In this document: in pieces, positions 8,783-17,137 of the stretch
Layout of the letters: each line of letters starts with the position of its first letter
Position numbering within the stretch: position 1 is the stretch's first letter
NCBI RefSeq assembly: GCF_051131155.1
Contig: NZ_CP159508.1
Location: 3,906,001 to 3,970,000, forward strand
From: Pseudanabaena minima
GTDB taxonomy: Bacteria; Cyanobacteriota; Cyanobacteriia; Pseudanabaenales; Pseudanabaenaceae
Direction: 5' to 3'
DNA length: 64,000 nt
Notes under the pieces: generated by a model
Told to the model about the DNA's origin: nothing
Seen by the model: the letters and a program-made list of their open reading frames with translations, nothing else
Database searches by the model: none
Program-made: the position numbers and the translations under genes

Positions 8783-9026
8783 AACTCCTTCTGTAAACAA
8801 TACTTAGTAATACTTAGTCAGTATGTCATATTTTCATCTTTTAATCTTTGAAGTATAAGATATCTCTTAGGAAATCATACTCATTATTATGAAATAGCCT
8901 TTGAATTTGTCTAACTCAACTTTTTAATTAATTTATCTGTCAAATACTCATCAGCAGACAGCTCCCGCCGCTCAGTCTATACAATTTGCTAAACCTGCTG
9001 ATGCGATTAAACCTACTAAGTAGCTA

Positions 9027-9067
9027 AGATTGCTGTGTCGCCCGCTACGCGGGCGACACAGCAATCT
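9027..9067. repeat. Dispersed palindromic element
   Basis: AGATTGCTGTGTCGCCCGC pairs with GCGGGCGACACAGCAATCT around TAC, followed by GGGTTTGG, which resembles the 3' end of the family. The 640 bases between 8783 and 9424 otherwise hold only the inverted repeat at 9288; no gene was seen. Confidence 0.75.
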
Positions 9068-9287
9068 GGGTTTGGTTTATAACTATGCCGAGCTACTTAA
9101 TATGATAAAAAATGAAGCTATGAAAATTCACATCTCTACTGATGCCATGAAGCAATTGATTTGTAAAAACTTCTTTGGCAATTAGATAGAATGGTTGTAA
9201 AAACCAAACTGTGAATGAGCAATTTGCCTAGTTACAGCTTATTTCGGTTAGCCTAGCAATACAGAGCTTTGTGCTCAAACCCAAACC

Positions 9288-9334
9288 AAGAAAATTTTTA
9301 AAGAGTTAATCCGTAATACTTTAAAAATTTTCTT
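9288..9334. repeat. Perfect 16-bp inverted repeat upstream of the ABC exporter
   Basis: AAGAAAATTTTTAAAG at 9288-9303 is perfectly complementary to 9319-9334, with a 15-base loop. It lies about 90 bases before the ABC transporter start and could be an AT-rich operator, a transcript hairpin or an upstream terminator. Confidence 0.6.
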
Positions 9335-9424
9335 ATGGTTCTTTTGATCGGTAATGGCTATCTATATGTCAGGACTTCATCTGACTAGTTTATCTAGATT
9401 TTCTCATTGTGGATTTTGACGAGC

Positions 9425-11242
9425 ATGACAGCTAATTTTTGGGACATCGCACGTTACTTTAAACGCTATCGGACAAAGGCGATTTGGAGCATCACTGCTT
9501 CTAGCGTATTTGAAATTATTGATCTCACTGTTCCCTATGCGGTAGGGCAAATCCTGAATGTGTTGTCGGGGCGATCGCTTGATTATGAAATCAATAACTT
9601 CGTAATGGCAGCAGTGTCACTATTTGGACAACCTGTGACGCAAACAACTTCATTAATCACTCTATCGGTTTTGATTTTTGTAGTTACAGTGATCCGTGCG
9701 CCCATGCAGGTATGGTTTGCCAATAACTTCCATTGGGAAATTGCGCTCAAAACCCGTCGCGATCAGACCCAAAAGGCGATCGCGAAGATCTTGACTTTGC
9801 CCATTGAGTTTTACGATGAGAACAATGCGGGACGGATTGCAGGGAGAGTGGCGCGAGGCTTAGCCAATCACATGTGGTCATATCCTGAAATCGCAGGGCA
9901 ATTGATTCCGAAAGTGGTACGAATCCTCGGTATTTTTGTGATTATCTGTGCGATCGCATGGTGGATTTCGGCTTTCTTTTTAGTGTCATTTATTTTGGTG
10001 CTATGGGGTAGCTTAGGGAAGCTGAAGGATCTTACAAAAATGGAAGAAACCCTTGATATTTATCAAGAAAATACCGAAAGTCGTACTTCAGAAATTATCA
10101 CCAACATCAAAACTGTCAAGGCTTTTGCCAATGAAGCCAAGGAATATAAACGCCAAAGTGATCGCCTTGTGCGTGAAGCAAAAGTTTCGCTCTGGGGCAT
10201 TCATATTGGCTATGTAAAACTGGGGATGGTGCGGGATACGGTTTTAGAAGCCTGTCAATTTGTGGTGTTCGGAGCCGCTCTATTTGCAACTTTTGGGGGC
10301 AAGATGTCCATCGGGCATTTCATTACCATTTCCACATTGGCGAGTATGGCATATTCAGAAATTAAGCCGATTTGTTTGCTAGCAGAAGTGTTTGCAAGGC
10401 GCTATTCTTCGATGCTACGGTTTCATGAGTTTATGAAACAAACAAATGGACAGGATGCGGCGATCGCGCTCCATCCCAATACCAAATATCCCCAATATCG
10501 TTTTGATGGCAAAATTGAATTTCGCAATCTTACCTTTGGCTACGATCGCGATCGCCATGTTTTAGAAAATATCCAATTTACAATTGAGCCGTATGAGACT
10601 GTTGCGCTAGTCGGACGGTCTGGTTCAGGAAAATCTACCTTGGTAAAACTGCTGTTCCGTTACTTTGAGCCAACGAATGGCGGGATTTTGATCGATGGTC
10701 AAGGGATTACGGAACTAGATATCACTGGCTATCGTAAACGTCTAGCGATTGTGCATCAGGAGGTAGATATCTTCAATGGAACGCTGATGGATAATCTCAT
10801 GTATGGAAATCCTACAGCGACCTTTGCCGAAGTCCAAGAAGCCTGTGCGATCGCAAGCGTTGATGAATTTCTCCATTTATTACCACGAGGCTATAACACG
10901 ATTGTCGGTGAGCGCGGTGTGCGGCTTTCGGGTGGTCAGCGTCAGCGATTAGGGATTGCGCGAGCATTGCTAGTTAATCCTGACATTCTCGTATTTGATG
11001 AAGCGACTTCTAGTCTTGATTATGAATCGGAGCGATCGATTCAATTAGCGATGCGCCGCATTCAGGGAACTCGCACCACAATTGTGATTGCTCACCGTCT
11101 TAGCACTGTGCGCGAAGCTGATAAAATCGTGGTTTTAGATCAAGGTCAAATTGTGGAAATTGGTTCCCATCAGCAGCTTTTATCTCAAGGCGGCATTTAT
11201 CATCGCTTGCATTCGTTACAGGAATCAGGAGAACTACTATAA
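9425..11242 (+). CDS. ABC exporter, fused permease and ATP-binding protein
   Basis: 605 aa from ATG 9425 (MTANFWDIARYFKRY); an in-frame TTG at 9407 is less likely. The N-terminal half is a type-IV ABC exporter transmembrane domain with about six helices (residues 20-310), and residues about 355-600 form the nucleotide-binding domain: Walker A GRSGSGKSTLVK, Q-loop VHQEVDIFNGT, signature LSGGQRQRLGIARAL, Walker B ILVFDEATSSLD and H-loop IVIAHRLS. It should act as a homo- or heterodimer exporting a lipid, peptide or drug; the substrate cannot be read from the sequence. A terminator follows directly. Confidence 0.93.
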   Translation: MTANFWDIARYFKRYRTKAIWSITASSVFEIIDLTVPYAVGQILNVLSGRSLDYEINNFVMAAVSLFGQPVTQTTSLITLSVLIFVVTVIRAPMQVWFANNFHWEIALKTRRDQTQKAIAKILTLPIEFYDENNAGRIAGRVARGLANHMWSYPEIAGQLIPKVVRILGIFVIICAIAWWISAFFLVSFILVLWGSLGKLKDLTKMEETLDIYQENTESRTSEIITNIKTVKAFANEAKEYKRQSDRLVREAKVSLWGIHIGYVKLGMVRDTVLEACQFVVFGAALFATFGGKMSIGHFITISTLASMAYSEIKPICLLAEVFARRYSSMLRFHEFMKQTNGQDAAIALHPNTKYPQYRFDGKIEFRNLTFGYDRDRHVLENIQFTIEPYETVALVGRSGSGKSTLVKLLFRYFEPTNGGILIDGQGITELDITGYRKRLAIVHQEVDIFNGTLMDNLMYGNPTATFAEVQEACAIASVDEFLHLLPRGYNTIVGERGVRLSGGQRQRLGIARALLVNPDILVFDEATSSLDYESERSIQLAMRRIQGTRTTIVIAHRLSTVREADKIVVLDQGQIVEIGSHQQLLSQGGIYHRLHSLQESGELL

Positions 11243-11270
11243 AAAGATGAAGCTGAGCTTCATCTTTTTT
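11241..11270. terminator. Bidirectional terminator between convergent genes
   Basis: AAAAAGATGAAGCTGAGCTTCATCTTTTTT overlaps the ABC transporter stop codon and ends four bases from the convergent HxlR gene, so one hairpin can serve both. Confidence 0.9.
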
Positions 11271-11274
11271 ATCA

Positions 11275-11619
11275 CTAACCAGCTTGAATTTCTTCCTGAC
11301 CATACCAACGCTGAGCTAAATCATCTAACTGATCCAAAATAGCCATCAATTCCATCGCCCTCTCCGTTAATCCATAGGTTACTTGAGGCGGAACCGTAGG
11401 CTCATAATGGCGATACAAAATCCCCTCCTGCTCCAACATCCGAAGCCGTTCAGTCAGCATCTTCGTAGAAATACCCTCTATCTTGCGCTTCAAAGCCCCA
11501 AACCTTGTTGGTCCCGAATTTGCTAGCACCCACAAAATATACATAGTCCAAGGTCCCGACAATAAATTAGTCAAAGCACTCACAGGACAAGGATTAAGTT
11601 CTCGCGATCGCTGCACCAT
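11275..11619 (-). CDS. HxlR family transcriptional regulator
   Basis: 114 aa, normal length. HxlR winged-helix pattern: CPVSALTNLLSGPWTMYILW at the N-terminus with the conserved Cys11 of redox-sensing members, then RFGALKRKIEGISTKMLTERL (recognition helix) and LEQEGILYRHYEPTVPPQVTY (wing). Members such as YodB and CatR repress quinone-detoxifying reductases and are released by thiol modification of this Cys. It is divergent from a flavodoxin-fold quinone-reductase-like gene with repeated motifs between them, so it probably controls that gene and itself. Confidence 0.92.
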   Translation of the reverse strand: MVQRSRELNPCPVSALTNLLSGPWTMYILWVLANSGPTRFGALKRKIEGISTKMLTERLRMLEQEGILYRHYEPTVPPQVTYGLTERAMELMAILDQLDDLAQRWYGQEEIQAG

Positions 11620-11626
11620 TACTAGT

Positions 11627-11691
11627 TACCAGAAAGTTCCTATCAGTTACGAAAAAGTACCTACTTTACTTTCGTAGGTAGTTACTTTTAG
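11627..11691. promoter_or_regulatory. Putative HxlR operator region in the divergent promoter
   Basis: Two direct copies of AGTTAC-CxxAAAGTxCCTA (AGTTACCAGAAAGTTCCTA and AGTTACGAAAAAGTACCTA) are followed by the inverted repeat ACCTAC-TTTACTTTC-GTAGGT and GTTACTTTTAGTATCTAA. Such repeated TTAC/GTAC-type half-sites between an HxlR gene and its target are typical of regulator binding. Exact site boundaries are inference. Confidence 0.65.
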
Positions 11692-11741
11692 TATCTAATC
11701 ATAACCCACATCAACAACTCAAACAACTCACAGAGGTTGCT

Positions 11742-12350
11742 ATGACAACGATCGCCATTGTTTATTTTTCTGGCTCTGGTCACACCCACTTAACCGCCGA
11801 AGCGATCGCCGTAGGATCTCGCAAAGTCGCTAATCATGTTGACCTGCTGCGGATTACAGGAGAGCAAATTACCAATGGTCGTTGGCAAGATGACGAGATC
11901 ATGGCAAAGCTTAATCAAGCCGACGCGATCATCTTCGGCTCTCCCACTTATATGGGCGGAGTCGCCGCTCAATTCAAAGCATTTTTGGACGCAGCCAGTT
12001 CCGCTTGGTTTACCCAACAATGGAAAGATAAAATTGCGGCAGGATTTACCCACTCCAGTTCTCCCAGTGGCGACAAGCAAGGCACTCTAATTTATCTATC
12101 TGTCTATGCAGCGCAGCATGGCATGGTATGGATAGGAGCAGGAGAACAGCCAAGCTCTTATCAAGGAAAAACCGATGGAGTTAATCGCTTAGGTTCCTTC
12201 CTTGGCACTATGGGACAAACTCCCATGAATCTATCAGGAGGAGAGCCAGTTCTAGACTCAGGCGATCGCTTAACCGCCGAATACTTTGGACAACGGATTG
12301 CCCAAGCTACAAAGCGTTGGAATCTAGAAAAAGTAGCGATCGCAGCTTAA
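11742..12350 (+). CDS. Flavodoxin-fold NAD(P)H:quinone oxidoreductase-like protein (WrbA/FMN reductase family)
   Basis: 202 aa. The FMN phosphate loop is at the N-terminus (VYFSGSGHTHLTAEAIA), followed by IIFGSPTYMGGVAAQFKAFLD, the classical flavin-site loop, and a glycine-rich loop in SSPSGDKQGTL. WrbA-type enzymes reduce quinones by two electrons. The divergent HxlR repressor supports a stress-inducible role. The length and SGG-EPVLDSGDRLTAEYFG end agree with the flavodoxin family; the exact substrate is not visible. Confidence 0.88.
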   Translation: MTTIAIVYFSGSGHTHLTAEAIAVGSRKVANHVDLLRITGEQITNGRWQDDEIMAKLNQADAIIFGSPTYMGGVAAQFKAFLDAASSAWFTQQWKDKIAAGFTHSSSPSGDKQGTLIYLSVYAAQHGMVWIGAGEQPSSYQGKTDGVNRLGSFLGTMGQTPMNLSGGEPVLDSGDRLTAEYFGQRIAQATKRWNLEKVAIAA

Positions 12351-12372
12351 GAAATATTTACTCACTTCCCAT

Positions 12373-12419
12373 CCAAGAATTAGAGGTGAGGCGCAAAGCG
12401 CCTCACCTCTAATTCTTGG
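12373..12419. repeat. Dispersed palindromic element
   Basis: CCAAGAATTAGAGGTGAGGC pairs with GCCTCACCTCTAATTCTTGG around GCAAAGC. It follows the flavoprotein gene and may act as its terminator. Confidence 0.8.
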
Positions 12420-12478
12420 GTTGCTCCTACGATAAAATAAGACTTTCACAACATTTTTGCGTAAGTATTATTTTATTT

Positions 12479-12646
12479 ACTGATGTTACATGGGACTTAG
12501 ATGGTAGACCTCTTGCTGCTAGCGAAGCAGGGCAAGCACGGGGGCATTGCCCCTACCTCAAAATTTAGAGGTTACTGTAGGGGCTCAGCCCCCGTGCCAG
12601 CCCTAGACCTTTGCTATAACAGGAATTCCTTCCACGTAACATCAGT
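12479..12646. repeat. MITE-like element, family 2, copy 1
   Basis: About 168 bp bounded by ACTGATGTTACATGGGA and TTCCACGTAACATCAGT. The inside holds a palindrome in which AGGGCAAGCACGGGGGCA faces GCTCAGCCCCCGTGCCAGC. No coding capacity. A second copy is at 13611-13771 and a partial relative follows directly. Confidence 0.75.
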
Positions 12647-12779
12647 TTCGTAGAACAAAGATCGTCATAATGTTTCCATCTCATCTTCAAAGAGGATTTG
12701 GAGACCAAATCCCTACATATTTGTAAAGGTAGGGGCTTGGAGACCAAGCCCCAATCTCCGCGTTCCACATAACATCAGT
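12647..12779. repeat. Partial relative of MITE family 2
   Basis: Only the right end GTTCCACATAACATCAGT is shared with family 2; the inside has its own hairpin (GGGGCTTGGAGACCAAGCCCC). It ends about 20 bases before the cupin start codon, so it may supply or disturb that promoter. Confidence 0.5.
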
Positions 12780-12800
12780 TATTTATTGAGAGAGTAATAC

Positions 12801-13166
12801 ATGTCAAAATCTATTGCTACTTATTGGAATCCATTAGACTTAAACAATAGTCATCAATGGAAGCCAATCCTTGGACTAGAAGGGATAGCGGAAGAACTGA
12901 CCTTGAGCATCGATCAAGACACAGGCGAATATACTCGCTTAACTCGATTTCATCCCAATGCAGACACAACTGCTTTTGGTAGCAAAAGCCATCCCTATCC
13001 TGAAGAAATATTCATCGTCAGTGGTCGCCTGTACGATCGCGCCTTTGATCTGTGGTTAGAAAGCGGTCATTATGCCAGTAGACCACCACACGAAATGCAT
13101 GGACCATTTAAGACTGACATTGGATGCGTGGTGCTAGAAATATCTTTTCCCAATCGGGTGAACTAA
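12801..13166 (+). CDS. ChrR-like cupin domain protein
   Basis: 121 aa, a single cupin domain. The strand pattern ends in RFHPNADTTAFGSKSHPYPEEIFIVSG, giving metal ligands around His and Glu of SHPYPEEI, and the second motif has RPPHEMHGPF with further His ligands. It resembles the cupin of ChrR anti-sigma factors and dioxygenase-like cupins, but lacks the N-terminal zinc anti-sigma domain. It shares an operon with the membrane protein starting four bases downstream. The substrate is unknown. Confidence 0.85.
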   Translation: MSKSIATYWNPLDLNNSHQWKPILGLEGIAEELTLSIDQDTGEYTRLTRFHPNADTTAFGSKSHPYPEEIFIVSGRLYDRAFDLWLESGHYASRPPHEMHGPFKTDIGCVVLEISFPNRVN

Positions 13167-13170
13167 AAAA

Positions 13171-13578
13171 ATGAGAAATCAAGCTTGGTATGTAGCGGCA
13201 TTAATTGGAATTATGTGCTTGATTCGGTTTGGACTAAGTGCGATCGGTTATGTCGATCCCCATTGGCTGATGCAACAGCTAGGCGCACCCCTAGCATCAA
13301 ATCTGCAAATGCCTTATATCATTCGAGTTTGGGCGATTAGAGATATGGTCTTAGCTATTCTGGTGGCGTTTTCCAATCAGGCTACGATCAAAGTCCTTTT
13401 ATTTGCTTGCATTGCCATTGACTTAACCGATATTTGGTCAGCCCACCTGAGTGGTTTAGAGGGGCTATTCAGCGCGACCGATACATGGTCATTAAAACTA
13501 ACCGCGATCGCTGCCCTACTACCAGAATCTATAGCCTTAGCTTTAATCATGCGGAACTCTAGCCAAACACAAGAATAG
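13171..13578 (+). CDS. Small four-helix membrane protein (DUF4267-like)
   Basis: 135 aa with four predicted membrane helices: YVAALIGIMCLIRFGLSAIG, IRDMVLAILVAF, ATIKVLLFACIAIDLTDIW and LTAIAALLPESIALALIM. The motif VWAIRDMVLAI and IDLTDIWSAHLSG fit the DUF4267 group; assignment is from memory of the pattern. It is translationally close to the upstream cupin gene (4-base gap), so the two probably act together. Function unknown. Confidence 0.65.
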   Translation: MRNQAWYVAALIGIMCLIRFGLSAIGYVDPHWLMQQLGAPLASNLQMPYIIRVWAIRDMVLAILVAFSNQATIKVLLFACIAIDLTDIWSAHLSGLEGLFSATDTWSLKLTAIAALLPESIALALIMRNSSQTQE

Positions 13579-13610
13579 ATAAAGGACTTGAGCCTTTAGC
13601 CAAGAACTCA

Positions 13611-13771
13611 AGTTACGTGGGACTCAGATAATGAACCTCTTGCTGCTAGCATAACAGGGCAACCACGGGGGGATTACCCCTATCTGTAAATTTTAGATCT
13701 CGTAGGGGCTGTGCCCCCGTGCCAGCCCTAGACTTACGCCATCGCAAGAATTCCTTTCACGCAACATCAGT
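13611..13771. repeat. MITE-like element, family 2, copy 2
   Basis: Begins GTTACGTGGGACTCAGATAA and ends TTTCACGCAACATCAGT; interior words (CCTCTTGCTGCTAGC, GTGCCAGCCCTAGAC, AGAATTCCTT) match copy 1 at 12479-12646 in the same orientation. Confidence 0.75.
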
Positions 13772-13851
13772 TAAAAGTATTCCTTATACCAATTCACGAA
13801 AGTGTGACAACACTTTTGTGAATTAAAAACCAAACCCAGTAAGGGTTTTAA

Positions 13852-13882
13852 AAACACAAAATGGCTACGCCATTTTGTGTTT
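13852..13882. repeat. Palindrome with AAATGGCTACGCCATTT core
   Basis: CACAAAATGGC TAC GCCATTTTGTG hairpin. The same core occurs at 22021-22053. Between here and 14156 there are also the short palindromes GTCCACTTCAGTGGAC and CTGCACTTGAGTGCAG (about 13900-13940) but no gene. Confidence 0.75.
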
Positions 13883-14156
13883 TGGTATTAGTCCACTTCA
13901 GTGGACTTGAGCTTTTAGCCTGCACTTGAGTGCAGGGCTTGATATTAAGTCTGGGTATTAAAGAAGCGAAGAAACTTTTTGTAAATTACCATCGTCCTTG
14001 AGTGCATTAACGTAATTATGTTGCAGACAACCTAAAACATCAGACCAAATTTAGATTAAGTATTTAGATTAAGTCCGAGTTGAATTTGTCAGAATATCTA
14101 AAGATACGATCTAAACATTGCTAACTACTTATAGCCTGATATTTTCGGGGAAATTT

Positions 14157-15041
14157 ATGAAACGCTCTTTGAAATTTATATCCGTATCTCTGTTAACAGC
14201 ATTAATCACTGCCGCTACGGCGATGCCTAGCTTTGCCGCAGATCCATTCCGCTCCCAAAATGCTAGGGCGATCGGCAGCGAAACCCAAAAAGCCTTTGAG
14301 TTAATGTTCAAAGACGGAAACTATACGGCGGCTGTAAAGCAGTTAGATTTAGCTGTGAGAACAGAAGCAAACGAGCCACTGTTATTCGCTTTACGCGCTT
14401 CCACCTTCTATGCCAGAGAAGACTACTTAGGAATGCGCGTTGCAGGACAGCGCGTTCGATCTAACGCCGAAGCTTTGAAGGGTAAAGATAACCTCAGAGC
14501 TTATATCTATATTGCTGCAAGTGATTTGATTGAGGCAGGATATATTGTCAAAACTGAAGGTGTATCTAGTGCACCCAAGGCTTTGCCACTAGTGCAAAGC
14601 GTTTTTGACAATATCCAAAAAGCCAAGGATATTTCTCCCAATGATCCTGAGCTAAATTTGATTAAGGGCTATATTGACATGCTAATTGCATCAGTATTAC
14701 CTCTGTCAGACCTTGAAACAGCTTTGGAAAGCCTCAAGCAATATGCAGCGCCTGATTATCTCAAATGGCGTGGCATCGCTCTAGCCTATCGTGATGCTCG
14801 CAAGCCTGACCTTGCTCTAGACGCAGTAAACAAAGCTCTTGTCTCTGCTCCCAATAATCCAGAGCTACATTACCTAAAAGGACAAGTGTTATGGATGCAA
14901 AGCGACAGCAATATTCCAACCGCCAAGAAGCAATTTGAGCTTGCTCTAAGTAAGTCTAAGCAACTCAATCCTAGCCTGCTAGACGAGATTCGCGGACAAT
15001 GCCGCAACATCTCTGGTGGTGTAGCTTGTCCTGAGAAATAA
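14157..15041 (+). CDS. Secreted TPR protein, Sll0314/Alr1548 family
   Basis: 294 aa from ATG 14157 (MKRSLKFISVSLL), preceded by GGGG about 6 bases upstream; the frame is open to 14118. A signal peptide ends at about AMPSFAADPF. Two or three TPR-like units follow (AFELMFKDGNYTAAVKQLDL; KPDLALDAVNKALVSAPNN). Two Cys near the end (QCRNISGGVACPEK) could form a disulfide. The family is conserved in cyanobacteria without a known function. A probable periplasmic location is inferred from the signal peptide. Confidence 0.88.
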   Translation: MKRSLKFISVSLLTALITAATAMPSFAADPFRSQNARAIGSETQKAFELMFKDGNYTAAVKQLDLAVRTEANEPLLFALRASTFYAREDYLGMRVAGQRVRSNAEALKGKDNLRAYIYIAASDLIEAGYIVKTEGVSSAPKALPLVQSVFDNIQKAKDISPNDPELNLIKGYIDMLIASVLPLSDLETALESLKQYAAPDYLKWRGIALAYRDARKPDLALDAVNKALVSAPNNPELHYLKGQVLWMQSDSNIPTAKKQFELALSKSKQLNPSLLDEIRGQCRNISGGVACPEK

Positions 15042-15077
15042 ACAGTAAAGGCGGCGCTTCGCGCCGCCTTTACTGTT
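15041..15077. terminator. Hairpin after the Sll0314-like gene
   Basis: AACAGTAAAGGCGGCGC and GCGCCGCCTTTACTGTT around TTC, starting at the stop codon and followed by TTTAG. It is also a member of the GGCGGCGC-core palindrome family. Confidence 0.8.
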
Positions 15078-15101
15078 TTAGATTTCCAAGCAAGGTATTA
15101 T

Positions 15102-15141
15102 AAAAAAGTAGGGTCAATTCATGAATTGACCCTACTTTTTT
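15102..15141. repeat. Palindrome AAAAAGTAGGGTCAATTC-GAATTGACCCTACTTTTT
   Basis: A perfect palindrome centred on ATTCATGAAT. Relatives occur at 53895-53930 and 56249-56274 with one or two paired changes (GGGGC/GCCCC; GGGAC/GTCCC). Confidence 0.8.
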
Positions 15142-15170
15142 ATCCAAAGCAAAAAGAAAGCAAAAAACTC

Positions 15171-16007
15171 ATGGCACAAGACATTAAACTGATCGTGGTA
15201 GATATCGATGGCACGATTAGTGGTGATGCCAATCAGGTCAATGATGCAGTCAAGCAAGCGGTAAAAGCAGCTCAGGCTAAAGGTGTAAAGGTGGCGATCG
15301 CCACGGGTAGAATGTATCGCTCGGCAGTACGATTCCATGAATTGATCGCTTCAGATATGCCGTTGATTTCCTATCAAGGCGCATTCATTAAAGATCCCAA
15401 GACCGATGAATTAGTTGGACATTGGCCAGTTGAACTCGAACAAGCACTCTCTTTGCTCGATGATCTAGGAGAATTTGCAACTAATGACAAGCTTTCAATT
15501 CATATTTACGTGAATGATGAACTCTACGTTCGGAAAATGACCGCCCAAACTCAAGCCTATGCCGAACGCTCTAAGGTTGGAGTCACAGTAGTCGGTGATT
15601 TGCGAGAGTTCCTCACTAGTAAAAGTACCGATCATCCGCCAACCAAGATTCTTGCCTTGAGTGATACTGCGGAACTGGTGACAGAAATGCTCCGAGTTCT
15701 CAAAGATCGCTATACACCGCAACAACTCTATCTGACTAAATCTGTGGCTACTTTCTTTGAAGCGACTAATCCGATCGCCAATAAAGGAACTGCGGTTAAG
15801 CATTTAGCTGAGAATATCTTGGGATTTGACCGATCGCAGGTTTTAGCGATCGGTGACAATTTCAATGATTTAGAAATGATCGAATATGCAGGTATTGGCG
15901 TAGTTATGGGTAATGCCCCTGAAGGCTTAAAGCCTCTTGGTAATTGGGTTGCGCCCACTGTCGAAGAGGATGGAGCGGCTGTAGCGATCGCTAAGTTTGT
16001 GCTTTAG
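15171..16007 (+). CDS. Cof-type HAD-IIB family hydrolase
   Basis: 278 aa from ATG 15171 (MAQDIKLIVVDIDGT); the upstream frame to 15126 crosses a palindrome and is not used. HAD motifs: I VVDIDGTISG (nucleophile Asp and DxD), II VAIATGR, III NKGTAVKHLAE with Lys, IV VLAIGDNFNDLEMIEYAG. The C2B cap sits between motifs II and III. Such enzymes dephosphorylate sugar phosphates, nucleotides or flavin intermediates; the substrate is not evident. Confidence 0.93.
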   Translation: MAQDIKLIVVDIDGTISGDANQVNDAVKQAVKAAQAKGVKVAIATGRMYRSAVRFHELIASDMPLISYQGAFIKDPKTDELVGHWPVELEQALSLLDDLGEFATNDKLSIHIYVNDELYVRKMTAQTQAYAERSKVGVTVVGDLREFLTSKSTDHPPTKILALSDTAELVTEMLRVLKDRYTPQQLYLTKSVATFFEATNPIANKGTAVKHLAENILGFDRSQVLAIGDNFNDLEMIEYAGIGVVMGNAPEGLKPLGNWVAPTVEEDGAAVAIAKFVL

Positions 16008-16045
16008 CTAATTTGATCAAAATAGCGTTGCTTAGCAACATTTTT

Positions 16046-16870
16046 TTATTCGGGGTCAATTCCCGCAGCAAGTAGTTGTGCCAGAAGGCGATCGGCACGT
16101 TGACGTTCTTGTTCAGCACGTTGATGCTCCTGCTCAGCACGTTGACGTTCTTGTTCAGCACGTTGATGCTCCTGCTCAGCACGTTGATATTCTTTGGTAG
16201 CCCTTTGACCTTCGATCTCAGCACGTTCTGAGCCTGTGATTAACAAGTTACCTTGGGCATCCCACCAACGCAGCCAAGGTAATTCTAGATTTTGATAAAG
16301 TCCCTGCCAAATACCAATTTCTACACCAAGTTGCTCAATTGGATAATGTCCACGGGCATTAGCTGTTACTAATTCAAATCTATTCTCGACCAGTCGATAT
16401 AGCTCGACACTGGCAGTTTGGACTTCGTAAATGCCATAAAAAGCGGGACGAATTACCTGCTCATAGATAAAAAATTTGCCAGTCCAAGGAGTTTTATCTC
16501 TTTCTTCTTTGCCACTACCAGAGACAAATTCTAAAATAATTAGCGGCGCAATAAACTCTTGCCACAATACATAGGATCTGCGTGGAATGCCATTTAACAA
16601 CGGCGGTACATTTGGCACATAAAACCAGTCAGGAGCTTCTGCGCCTTTTTCAGGAGGCTCAGTGATCCGCCAGTAAATACCACTATCTTGCCCGATCGCA
16701 TATTGCCCGTCAGGATGAATTTGTTGTAATACAGGTTCCAGTGAGTCAGTGAGGAGAATACTTTGGGGATGTTCTTGAAAATTCTTCACAAATGTACCAT
16801 CAGACTCTGGCAGTTGGGTATGATCGGGCAGTACAACGGGATCTATGGATGGATCGATTGTGAAAGTCAT
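16046..16870 (-). CDS. Uma2-type (DUF820, PD-(D/E)xK-like) protein with charged C-terminal repeats
   Basis: 274 aa. The core resembles the cyanobacterial Uma2/DUF820 family: EAPDWFYVPNVPPLL, a central APLIILEFVSGSGKEERDK that supplies the E-x-S/K part of the nuclease fold, then KFFIYEQVIRPAFYGIYE and GVEIGIWQGLYQNLELPWLRW. The last 55 residues form a coiled coil from tandem RAEQEHQRAEQERQ units, encoded by near-identical 42-bp DNA repeats (about 16095-16190). Uma2 proteins are abundant in cyanobacteria and of uncertain role. It stands alone on its strand. Confidence 0.85.
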   Translation of the reverse strand: MTFTIDPSIDPVVLPDHTQLPESDGTFVKNFQEHPQSILLTDSLEPVLQQIHPDGQYAIGQDSGIYWRITEPPEKGAEAPDWFYVPNVPPLLNGIPRRSYVLWQEFIAPLIILEFVSGSGKEERDKTPWTGKFFIYEQVIRPAFYGIYEVQTASVELYRLVENRFELVTANARGHYPIEQLGVEIGIWQGLYQNLELPWLRWWDAQGNLLITGSERAEIEGQRATKEYQRAEQEHQRAEQERQRAEQEHQRAEQERQRADRLLAQLLAAGIDPE

Positions 16871-17010
16871 GACTTTCTACCTCAATGGCATTGTGTTTAT
16901 ATTATAAGATGATCAAAAATATTGCTAAGTATTTTTGTCAAAGTAAAAAATGCTGTAATCACCACTAAGAAACCATCTAAGAATTGCTTTCTGCGGTTAA
17001 CGCCTTCAAG

Positions 17011-17086
17011 AGATCCCCCTCAATCCCCCTTGTAAAGGGGGAATAATTTAATTCTCTCCCCTTTACAAGGGGGGCTGGGGGGATCT
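17011..17086. repeat. Inverted repeat AGATCCCCC...GGGGGATCT
   Basis: AGATCCCCCTCAATCCCCCTTGTAAAGGGG-type left arm, complementary to CCCCTTTACAAGGGGGG...GGATCT on the right; inner hairpin plus outer arms. Related to 5903-5986. It lies just upstream of the kinase tandem. Confidence 0.75.
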
Positions 17087-17137
17087 AGACAATCCTTAAA
17101 AAGGTTCTAAGTCTCCTCAATTGTCTGAGCAAAGTAT

